Source: Flavobacteriaceae bacterium (GTDB lineage: Bacteria; Bacteroidota; Bacteroidia; Flavobacteriales; Flavobacteriaceae). Taken from it: DNA of 5,302 nucleotides. The position numbers and the translations under genes are program-made. Where the stretch lies: contig WGDF01000032.1 of the NCBI GenBank assembly GCA_015493405.1, forward strand, positions 1-5,302. The letters run 5' to 3'. Shown here piece by piece: positions 1-5,302 of this stretch. The notes beneath the pieces were generated by a model that saw only the letters and a program-made list of their open reading frames with translations, had not been told where the DNA came from and did no database searches. How positions within the stretch are numbered: position 1 is the stretch's first letter; the number at the start of each line of letters is the position of its first letter.

Positions 1-1182
1 AGAACTTTGACTTCAAGAGGGGTAACTTTTAAAGAAGGCGATTGGATTTCATTAAATGGTTCTACAGGCGAAGTATATACCGGTAAAATTGATACAATCG
101 AACCCAAATTAAGCGGTGAATTTGCAGAATTGATGCAATTGGCTGACAAGCATTCGCGTATGTATGTGCGCACCAACGCTGATACTCCTAAAGATGCCGC
201 CGTAGCTCGTGATTTCGGCGCCAAAGGTATAGGATTGTGTAGAACGGAACATATGTTCTTTGAAGGGGATAAAATTATTGCAATGCGTGAAATGATTTTG
301 GCAGAAGATGAAGCCGGAAGACGTGCTGCTCTTGATCGATTATTACCGATTCAACGTAAAGATTTTGAAGGTATTTTAGAAGCCATGCATGACCTTCCCG
401 TTACAGTGCGCTTACTCGATCCACCCTTGCACGAATTTGTGCCACACGATGAAAAAGGACAACAAGAAATGGCAGATGTGATGGGTGTAGATGTTGCCGT
501 GATTAAACAAAAAGTAGAAGATTTATCCGAATTTAATCCAATGCTCGGCCATCGAGGTTGCCGTTTGGGAAACACCTATCCGGAAATTACGGAAATGCAA
601 ACCAGAGCCATTATTGAAGCCGCATTAAATTTGAAAAAACGCGGTGTCAATGCCAGACCTGAAATAATGGTGCCTTTGGTTGGTAAAAAAGAGGAAATGC
701 TTTTACAAAAACAAATCATAGAAGACACTATTAAAAAAGTTTTTGAAGAATCCAGTGATCGTATTGATTATAAAGTCGGTACGATGATTGAAATACCTCG
801 AGCTGCTTTAACAGCAGATGAGATTGCCGAATCAGCCGAATTTTTCTCGTTTGGCACCAATGATTTAACTCAAATGACTTTCGGTTATTCTCGTGATGAT
901 GCCGGCAAATTCTTACCGGTTTACAAAGCTAAAGGTATTTTGAAAGCAGATCCGTTTGAAAAACTCGATCAAGAAGGGGTAGGTCAGTTGGTTAAAATGG
1001 CCGTTAAAAAAGGCCGCCAAACCCGACCTGATATTTCTTTAGGTATTTGTGGTGAACATGGGGGAGAGCCGAGTTCTATAGACTTTTTCCATAGAGCCGA
1101 TTTGCATTATGTTAGTTGCTCGCCTTATCGTGTGCCGATTGCACGTTTGGCTGCTGCACAAGCTAATATTCGAAATAAATAG
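1..1182 (+). CDS. ppdK: Pyruvate,phosphate dikinase, C-terminal part (5' end outside window)
   Basis: Cytosolic enzyme that interconverts pyruvate + ATP + phosphate and PEP + AMP + pyrophosphate. The reading frame is open from base 1, so this is the last 393 residues of a protein usually near 900; the ATP-grasp domain and most of the phosphohistidine domain lie upstream. Counting from the TTG at base 7, the end of the central domain ([14 protein letters not shown], residues 11-24) is followed by the PEP/pyruvate-binding TIM barrel. Its known active-site positions are all present: Arg79 in [10 protein letters not shown], Arg135 in VRLLDPP, Glu262 in MIEIPRAAL, Asn285-Asp286 in the PEP-utiliser signature [11 protein letters not shown], and the catalytic Cys348 in [10 protein letters not shown]. 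The stop is TAG at 1180-1182, and a terminator begins nine bases later. That TTG is only an internal codon, not a start. The related PEP synthase and enzyme I of the PTS share the barrel, but these motifs are the dikinase versions. The visible part looks intact and functional. Confidence 0.97.
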   Translation, partial: RTLTSRGVTFKEGDWISLNGSTGEVYTGKIDTIEPKLSGEFAELMQLADKHSRMYVRTNADTPKDAAVARDFGAKGIGLCRTEHMFFEGDKIIAMREMILAEDEAGRRAALDRLLPIQRKDFEGILEAMHDLPVTVRLLDPPLHEFVPHDEKGQQEMADVMGVDVAVIKQKVEDLSEFNPMLGHRGCRLGNTYPEITEMQTRAIIEAALNLKKRGVNARPEIMVPLVGKKEEMLLQKQIIEDTIKKVFEESSDRIDYKVGTMIEIPRAALTADEIAESAEFFSFGTNDLTQMTFGYSRDDAGKFLPVYKAKGILKADPFEKLDQEGVGQLVKMAVKKGRQTRPDISLGICGEHGGEPSSIDFFHRADLHYVSCSPYRVPIARLAAAQANIRNK

Positions 1183-1190
1183 TTATTTTA

Positions 1191-1234
1191 TAATAAGCCG
1201 GAATCTATCAGCTTTCGGCTTATTAATTTTCTTT
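1191..1234 (+). terminator. Intrinsic terminator of ppdK
   Basis: A perfect 10-bp inverted repeat pairs TAATAAGCCG (1191-1200) with CGGCTTATTA (1216-1225). The stem can extend inward by one G-U and two A-U pairs, leaving a 9-base loop at 1204-1212. A T-rich run interrupted by one C (1227-1234) follows. It starts nine bases after the ppdK stop and lies between ppdK and the next plus-strand gene, so it probably isolates the two transcripts. Confidence 0.85.
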
Positions 1235-1241
1235 ATATTTG
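1234..1241 (+). promoter_or_regulatory. Bacteroidetes-type -7 promoter box (TAnnTTTG)
   Basis: TATATTTG matches the TAnnTTTG consensus of the Bacteroidetes primary sigma factor exactly. It lies 18 bases upstream of the ATG at 1260, which would give a leader of only about 10-15 bases, as is common in this phylum. The upstream -33 TTG element is not clear: the region where it should lie (about 1211-1216, GCTTTC) falls in the right half of the ppdK terminator and matches poorly. Position and exact consensus make the call plausible; chance matches to a six-base consensus in AT-rich DNA are the main doubt. Confidence 0.55.
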
Positions 1242-1259
1242 TATCAAATCAGTAATATT

Positions 1260-1499
1260 ATGAAAACAAGTGTGCCTTATTTGAATATAAGTGATAAACA
1301 ATATAAGCTCATTGGAATAACATGGGGATTTATATTGACAGCTTTCTTTCACTATTATCATGTTTTTGATAAAGTGCAAGATAGTATTGTCAGAACCTTT
1401 TTAACCGGAGACTTTGCCCTTAAAGCTGTTTTAGGGATGATTTTAGGTTATGTCATCAGTTATTATATTTTGCGGTTCAATAACCGAATCAAAAAGTAA
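1260..1499 (+). CDS. Small protein with two predicted membrane helices, unknown function
   Basis: I do not recognise the family. The product is 79 residues from the ATG at 1260. A TTG at 1239 would add seven residues (MYQISNI), but that codon sits inside the promoter box, so the ATG is the better start. There is no Shine-Dalgarno sequence; the leader is A/T-rich. Two hydrophobic stretches, about residues 17-36 (LIGITWGFILTAFFHYYHVF) and 53-72 (ALKAVLGMILGYVISYYIL), are separated by a short polar loop with several charges (DKVQDSIVR). The tail RFNNRIKK is strongly basic, which by the positive-inside rule suggests that both ends are cytoplasmic. There is no signal-peptide cleavage pattern or catalytic motif. 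It appears to be monocistronic, with its own promoter box and terminator. The hydrophobic layout and the flanking signals support a real gene, but not a role. Confidence 0.75.
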   Translation: MKTSVPYLNISDKQYKLIGITWGFILTAFFHYYHVFDKVQDSIVRTFLTGDFALKAVLGMILGYVISYYILRFNNRIKK

Positions 1500-1520
1500 T
1501 TTCTGATAGATTTAAAATTT

Positions 1521-1553
1521 GAAGCAAGCTGTAATTCTATAGCTTGCTTTTTT
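1521..1553 (+). terminator. Intrinsic terminator of the small membrane-protein gene, overlapping the xth 3' end
   Basis: AAGCAAGCT (1522-1530) pairs perfectly with AGCTTGCTT (1541-1549). A G-U pair at the base and further weak pairs inside reduce the loop to about four to six bases. On the plus strand it runs into six Ts (1548-1553), a strong terminator pattern, 22 bases after the stop at 1499. The right arm lies inside the last codons of the minus-strand exonuclease gene. Read on the minus strand the hairpin is followed only by CAAATTTTAAATC, a weak U-tract, so termination of the opposing operon here is possible but less sure. Confidence 0.85.
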
Positions 1554-2313
1554 GATGCAATTCAATCAATATGGGACAATGATCAGAATGCTTGGCTTCC
1601 GGCAAGATGATACTGCGTTTAACTATATCTTGTAAAGCAGGTGTTATCATATGATAGTCCAAGCGCCAACCCTTATTGCGTTCCCGTGAACCGGCCCGAT
1701 AACTCCACCAAGTATATTGTTCGGGACGGGCATCAAATTGTCTGAAACTGTCTACAAAACCACTGTCTATAAATTTTGACAACCACGCCCGCTCTTCAGG
1801 CAGAAAACCTGATACATATTGTAAGCGCATCGGATCGTGAATATCTTTTGGTTGGTGGCAGATATTATAATCACCACTGATAATCAATTTTGGAAAATCC
1901 TTTTTTAATTGTTTGGTATATTCTAAAAAATCATCCATATAACGAAATTTGACCGCCAAACGTTTATCATTGGTACCACTGGGCAAATACATGCTCATAA
2001 ATGAAAAATGTTCAAAATCCGCTCGAATGTTTCGCCCTTCAAAATCCATATAATCAATGCCGGTGCCATAAACCACATTGGTAGGTTTTACTTTGGAAAT
2101 AATGCCGGTGCCGCTATAGCCTTTTTTCTGTGCCGGAAACCAATATTGATAAAGGTATCCCGCTTGGGCTAAAGCTTCTGTATCAATTTGATTTTCAACA
2201 GCTTTTATCTCTTGAAAACCGACTATATCCGCTCCGACTTGTTCAAGCCATTGAACCAATCCTTTACGCATTGCCGCACGAATACCGTTAACATTATAGG
2301 AAATAATTTTCAT
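1537..2313 (-). CDS. xth: Exodeoxyribonuclease III (AP endonuclease, ExoIII/Xth family)
   Basis: Mg2+-dependent DNA-repair nuclease of the endonuclease/exonuclease/phosphatase fold. It cuts 5' to abasic sites and removes 3' blocking groups and nucleotides from duplex DNA. The 258 residues are a full-length family member (E. coli Xth has 268). The ExoIII catalytic set can be read off: Asn7 in SYNVNGIRA, metal-binding Glu35 in GFQEIKA, Tyr109 in MYLPSG, Asp148 and Asn150 in SGDYNI, Asp219 in WRLDYH, and the Asp244-His245 pair in KHSDHCP. YSGTG (66-70) and EGR (92-94) are further conserved blocks. The start is ATG at 2313, 9 bases after the stop of the GGGP synthase-like gene and in the same frame, with no Shine-Dalgarno sequence. 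It is the last gene of the operon and its final codons form one arm of the convergent terminator. The assignment to ExoIII rather than another member of the fold is firm. Confidence 0.96.
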   Translation of the reverse strand: MKIISYNVNGIRAAMRKGLVQWLEQVGADIVGFQEIKAVENQIDTEALAQAGYLYQYWFPAQKKGYSGTGIISKVKPTNVVYGTGIDYMDFEGRNIRADFEHFSFMSMYLPSGTNDKRLAVKFRYMDDFLEYTKQLKKDFPKLIISGDYNICHQPKDIHDPMRLQYVSGFLPEERAWLSKFIDSGFVDSFRQFDARPEQYTWWSYRAGSRERNKGWRLDYHMITPALQDIVKRSIILPEAKHSDHCPILIELHQKSKL

Positions 2314-2322
2314 TAGCAGGCG

Positions 2323-3030
2323 TTAAAATTCAAAAGTATTTTTTTCAAATGCAGTTCCTACGACAACCAAATCAGCGCCGGCTGCCCAAGCTTTAAGCAT
2401 TTGCGCTTTGGATTTGATGCCACCACCAACAATTATAGGCAATCGGGTTTGCTGTGTTATTTTTTGAATCATTGATGACGGCACCGGTTTTTTTGCCCCG
2501 CTTCCGGCTTCAAGATAGAGCATTTTCAAACCGAGCATTTCTCCGGCAAGTGCTGTTGCCAGAGCAAGGTCTGTTTTATTTCGTGGAATGGGTTTGGTAT
2601 TACTGATATATTCAACTGAAGTCGTATGGCCGTTTTCAATTAATAAATAGCCGGTTGGAATAATTTCTAAGCCGGTTTGGTACAGGAAGGGCGCCACTTC
2701 AACCTGTCGGCCGATTAAGTAGTCCGGATTGCGACCTGAAATCAGGCTCAGCAACATAATAGCATCGGCTTTGGGGCATACTTGAGCCGGACTACCGGGA
2801 AAAATAATAACCGGTTTATCAATGTGTTTTTTTAGTTTTTTGACCAATTTGGGCAGATATTTATGGCTGATAAAACTGCCACCAACGAAAACAAAATCAG
2901 CATTGGTGCGGTTAATATCTGCAATTAATACTTTGATATTTTTGACATCTATTTTATCGGGATCTAATAAAATAGCCCATAATTTGCGATGATTTTTCTT
3001 TTGGTTTTTGATATATTTATAGAGTGTCAT
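2323..3030 (-). CDS. Geranylgeranylglyceryl/heptaprenylglyceryl phosphate synthase family (GGGPS/PcrB)
   Basis: TIM-barrel prenyltransferase that joins a polyprenyl diphosphate to sn-glycerol 1-phosphate through an ether bond, the first committed step of archaeal membrane lipids. In 235 residues the family blocks appear in order: LLDPDKID (21-28, Mg2+/diphosphate-binding aspartates), FVGGSFI (48-54), PVIIFPGSPAQV (73-84), LLSLISGRNPDYLIG (93-107), IIPTGYLLIENG (123-134), LYLEAGSGA (171-179, catalytic Glu174), and the glycerol-phosphate-binding loops GGGIKS (202-207) and VVGTAFEKN (223-231). The sequence resembles the GGGPS group found in Bacteroidetes and some archaea more than Bacillus PcrB, so a C20 donor is likely but not proven. 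The start ATG at 3030 lies inside the methyltransferase gene (14-base overlap). Oddly, only ten residues follow Gly225, so the last barrel helix seems very short. TrpF- or HisF-type barrels share the phosphate site but not the YLEAGSG block. Confidence 0.92.
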   Translation of the reverse strand: MTLYKYIKNQKKNHRKLWAILLDPDKIDVKNIKVLIADINRTNADFVFVGGSFISHKYLPKLVKKLKKHIDKPVIIFPGSPAQVCPKADAIMLLSLISGRNPDYLIGRQVEVAPFLYQTGLEIIPTGYLLIENGHTTSVEYISNTKPIPRNKTDLALATALAGEMLGLKMLYLEAGSGAKKPVPSSMIQKITQQTRLPIIVGGGIKSKAQMLKAWAAGADLVVVGTAFEKNTFEF

Positions 3031-3646
3031 GGGCAGGTTGTTTTATCATTACGGCTTGATACCAATCCGTTCCCAGAGAAAAAAAGGATTCTGAAATCGG
3101 TTTAAAACCGGTATTTTTTAAAATGAGGTCTTGCCGGCGTGTTAAGTTGCACCCATCTGCTATGGGTTTCCATATCGGGTTTACCAAGTTTTGGATTTTG
3201 CCATATAATCTACCTGAAGCATGGATGTGTTCCAAAACCAATAAATGGCCGTCGTTTTTTAGCAAATCGTAGTATATTTTAGAAGCCTTTTGCGGATCGG
3301 GAACGGTACATAAGACCAACATAGAGGTGATGGAGTCGAATTTTACAGGGAATGAAGCCTTGTTTTTAACCTCTTCAATTCCGATATTAAATAAATGAAT
3401 ATTTGGATATTTTTCAGCTATTTTCAGAGCTCTTTTATACATTGGAATTGAAGGTTCAATGGCGTAAACTTCTACATTTTTAGGATACAAGGGGAAGTTT
3501 ACCCCCGTTCCGGCACCAACTTCCAACACAACACCTTTGGTTTGTTCTAATAATTCTTTCCGATGATGTATTAAAACTTTCTCTAAAGATCTCATAAACG
3601 GATCATAGAAAGCTGCCATTATTTTTTGATAATGTTTTCGTATCAA
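3017..3646 (-). CDS. Class I SAM-dependent methyltransferase, METTL7-like
   Basis: Probable methyltransferase of 209 residues with a Rossmann fold. Motif I is LEVGAGTGVN (41-50), which binds SAM. The acidic residue ending strand 2 is Glu64 in YAIEP, motif IV is FDSITSMLVLCTV (103-115), and LLVLEH (135-140) follows. The N-terminal AAFYDPFMRSLE (11-22) and the C-terminal W-K-P-I-A-D-G-C-N-L-T-R (159-170) with GF at 180-181 are typical of the METTL7-like group. Human members methylate thiols and sit on lipid droplets or the ER; the substrates of bacterial members are generally unknown. No signal peptide or membrane helix is seen. The start given is TTG at 3646, which overlaps the preceding stop as TTGA and keeps the KHYQKI segment before YDP that relatives usually have. 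An ATG at 3619 would give 200 residues and a 23-base gap. The gene's place beside a prenyl-ether synthase hints at a lipid-like substrate, which is inference only. Confidence 0.88.
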   Translation of the reverse strand: MIRKHYQKIMAAFYDPFMRSLEKVLIHHRKELLEQTKGVVLEVGAGTGVNFPLYPKNVEVYAIEPSIPMYKRALKIAEKYPNIHLFNIGIEEVKNKASFPVKFDSITSMLVLCTVPDPQKASKIYYDLLKNDGHLLVLEHIHASGRLYGKIQNLVNPIWKPIADGCNLTRRQDLILKNTGFKPISESFFSLGTDWYQAVMIKQPAHDTL

Positions 3647-5301
3647 TATTTGGTAATTTTAGTTTTAAATTCTGCTAAGACTTCTTCTTGAGTTTTGTGC
3701 ACAAAATCCGGGTTGGTATTATATTTAGGGTAAGCCGGTTGTTTCTCCGGAAACAATTCCATAAACAAGGTTTGTGACGGAAAGGCAAATCCAATTCCCA
3801 TGGCATTGGCTAATTCCAATATTCCCAACAATAAAATATGACGCCCGTGCATTTCTTTGGCATAATCATTAGTCATAAAATAAACGTTGAGTAATATATT
3901 TAAAGAGGAATCGCCATAATCAACGAAATCAACGTTATAAGGGGCTGAATTGTTGGGTGTGTAATTGGAATAATTACGTGTCATAGGATGTAATTCGATG
4001 ATTTTTTTAATACCTTCTACAAATTCTTCCACTAATTCGGGTGGCGTATCATAACGGATGCCCAAAGTTGTTTTGAAACGTCTGTAAATGCGTTTGCCTA
4101 AATTATTAACAGCTGCTTCTGATAGTTTGCTATTCGGAATTTTAAAAATAGACGTATCGGCTGCTCTGATAATTGAGGAACGAAAGCCCACTTCTTCAAC
4201 ACTGCCTTCGACACCGTCAACAATAACCCAATCCCCTATTTTAAAGGGCTTATCGATGAAAATCATAAAGGTTCCAATCAGGTTTTTAACGGTATCTTGC
4301 GCGGCTAAACCGACGGCCAAACCACCGATGGAAGCACCTGCAATAATAGCTTTCGGGTCGGCTCCCATAATAATCAAAATTTTAAAAAGTCCGAAAAGGA
4401 CAACTAAACTTTTTAGAGAATTTTTTAAAATGGGAACCAATTGGTCATCCAGCAGATTATCGGTTTTGGATACTTTATGTTTATAGATAGCGATAATGAC
4501 ATCGACTAATTTTAAGAAAACAAAAATCCAGAATATAATTCCAGCAAAATTTAAAGCAGATAGAATCCAATTACTAAATTTTTGTCCGAGTAATAAATAT
4601 GGAATAAGCAACTCCATAATATAAATACCAAAAATATAAGAGAGCGGATGTGAAAATTGGCGTAAACGTTCATCTAAATTATCAATAGATATTTTGGTAA
4701 TTCTTTGTTTGATAAAATGTAAGAAAAGATATAGAAACTTTTTGAATAATAGATGTAAAAAGTAAACTAATAAAATAATAAGCGTTAAACCAATCCACTG
4801 CCATAGCGCCAGTCCCATAGTTTTGTCTTTTAAAAAACCGGGGACATATTTATAAATCACTTCTGCACCAAAAGGATAAATTTGATCATATAAATAATCT
4901 ATTTTAGCAACTGTATTTTTCGAGTAATACCAATTATTACCATATTTTTCCAAATATACTTGCGGTAAACGATAGGGAAATGGTTTAAAAGCGTGTTTTG
5001 GAATAGGAAAATTTATCGAATCCGTGTAATTGGGATTATTAGGAATATCACTATAATCAATAGGCAAGCCTTTACCTTCATAAATGTATTTGAGCCTGAT
5101 GACCTTATCTTTGGCTTCATCTTGTGGTAAACCATAAATAGTTTTGGCCGCAGCTTCAGGATGATAGTTTTTCGGTTCTAAATTATGAAGATGGGTAAAA
5201 ATGCTGCTGCGAGGTGTTGATAAATCAACAACTTGACTACGAATTGTCAGAGGTAAAAGAACCCCTAAAATAAAAAAAATATTTAATAGCCGAATCTTCA
5301 T
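3643..5301 (-). CDS. MscS-family mechanosensitive ion channel with secreted N-terminal domain
   Basis: Inner-membrane channel that opens under membrane tension and protects against osmotic downshock; 552 residues, about twice E. coli MscS (286). A signal peptide (MKIRLLNIFFILGVLLPLTIRS, cut near residue 22) leads into a periplasmic region of about 140 residues beginning DLSTPRSSIFTHLHNL (26-41). Predicted membrane helices lie near 164-186, 216-238, 247-272 and 290-312. The MscS pore helix follows at 317-346; in GGLAVGLAAQD (326-336), Leu328 and Leu332 align with the pore-constricting Leu105 and Leu109 of MscS. Asp336 stands where the MscS kink glycine Gly113 would be, as in many larger relatives. 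The beta domain (FKIGDWVIVDGVEGSVEEVG, 353-372; IPNSKL, 388-393) and cytoplasmic vestibule domain end near FPSQTLFMEL (508-516). ATG at 5301 is one base from the window edge, and the signal peptide supports it as the true start. First gene of the operon; its promoter is outside the window. Confidence 0.94.
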   Translation of the reverse strand: MKIRLLNIFFILGVLLPLTIRSQVVDLSTPRSSIFTHLHNLEPKNYHPEAAAKTIYGLPQDEAKDKVIRLKYIYEGKGLPIDYSDIPNNPNYTDSINFPIPKHAFKPFPYRLPQVYLEKYGNNWYYSKNTVAKIDYLYDQIYPFGAEVIYKYVPGFLKDKTMGLALWQWIGLTLIILLVYFLHLLFKKFLYLFLHFIKQRITKISIDNLDERLRQFSHPLSYIFGIYIMELLIPYLLLGQKFSNWILSALNFAGIIFWIFVFLKLVDVIIAIYKHKVSKTDNLLDDQLVPILKNSLKSLVVLFGLFKILIIMGADPKAIIAGASIGGLAVGLAAQDTVKNLIGTFMIFIDKPFKIGDWVIVDGVEGSVEEVGFRSSIIRAADTSIFKIPNSKLSEAAVNNLGKRIYRRFKTTLGIRYDTPPELVEEFVEGIKKIIELHPMTRNYSNYTPNNSAPYNVDFVDYGDSSLNILLNVYFMTNDYAKEMHGRHILLLGILELANAMGIGFAFPSQTLFMELFPEKQPAYPKYNTNPDFVHKTQEEVLAEFKTKITKY

Positions 5302-5302
5302 A

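Larger units (their letters stand above)
1537..5301 (-). other. Predicted four-gene operon: MscS channel - methyltransferase - GGGP synthase - exonuclease III
   Basis: Four genes on the minus strand follow each other with a 4-base overlap (3643-3646, if the TTG start is right), a 14-base overlap (3017-3030) and a 9-base gap (2314-2322). There is no terminator hairpin or room for a normal promoter between them. This spacing predicts one mRNA with translational coupling at the overlaps. The promoter must lie to the right of the window, because only one base precedes the first start codon. Confidence 0.8.

Noticed and set aside
351..575. Open frame of 74 codons on the minus strand inside ppdK
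   Set aside because: It lies wholly within the conserved barrel-coding region of ppdK, has a low-complexity Ser/Cys/Pro-rich translation and matches no family; a shadow of the real gene.
924..931. CAAAGCTA, a TAnnTTTG match on the minus strand inside ppdK
   Set aside because: No minus-strand gene follows it and it falls in conserved ppdK codons; taken as chance.
1239..1259. TTG start that would extend the small membrane protein by seven residues
   Set aside because: The TTG lies within the TAnnTTTG promoter box, upstream of any likely transcript start; the ATG at 1260 fits better.
2314..2325. Possible GGGP synthase-exonuclease fusion, because both genes are in the same frame and only TAA plus three codons apart
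   Set aside because: Each protein has its own complete start and domain, the exonuclease has a clear ATG with the canonical MKIISYNVNG start, and nothing suggests stop readthrough.
4088..4486. Open frame of 132 codons on the plus strand opposite the channel gene
   Set aside because: It is antisense to the pore and beta domain of the MscS protein, the most conserved part, and its translation shows no domain; a shadow frame.
4951..4958. CAAATATA, a perfect TAnnTTTG box read on the minus strand inside the channel gene
   Set aside because: It sits deep within a coding region with no gene start just downstream and no clear -33 element; such matches occur by chance in AT-rich DNA.

Overview
The window looks like chromosomal DNA from a member of the Bacteroidetes (Bacteroidota). 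It is AT-rich (about 40% GC by eye) and its starts lack a Shine-Dalgarno sequence, having A/T-rich leaders instead. One gene is preceded by a TAnnTTTG box, the -7 element read by the Bacteroidetes primary sigma factor. The protein set also fits: a pyruvate,phosphate dikinase, a bacterial geranylgeranylglyceryl-phosphate-synthase-type enzyme, and an MscS-type channel with a secreted N-terminal domain. Genus cannot be decided from the sequence.

Layout. Positions 1-1182 (+) hold the C-terminal part of pyruvate,phosphate dikinase (ppdK), cut by the left edge. It ends in a clear intrinsic terminator (1191-1234). Within 20 bases of that terminator come a promoter box and a 79-residue protein with two membrane helices (1260-1499, +), which has its own terminator (1521-1553). 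That second hairpin overlaps the last codons of the converging minus-strand genes. Positions 1537-5301 (-) are filled by four tightly packed genes, read in the order MscS-type mechanosensitive channel, METTL7-like SAM methyltransferase, GGGP synthase-family prenyltransferase, exodeoxyribonuclease III. The junctions are a 4-base overlap (if a TTG start is used), a 14-base overlap and a 9-base gap, so they are almost certainly one transcript. No stretch over 300 bases lacks a gene. I see no RNA gene, insertion sequence, CRISPR array or long repeat.

How the genes relate. ppdK interconverts PEP and pyruvate in central metabolism and is separate from the rest. In the minus-strand operon the first three genes share a possible membrane theme: a tension-gated channel, a methyltransferase of a family linked to lipid or thiol substrates, and an enzyme that makes an archaeal-type prenyl-glycerol ether. 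The fourth is a DNA-repair nuclease and may only share the transcript. The most interesting point is the archaeal-type ether-lipid enzyme co-transcribed with an uncharacterised methyltransferase and a membrane-tension channel. The link is inferred from gene order and is not proven. I found no clearly new system; the rest is ordinary chromosomal content with some small oddities, listed as findings.
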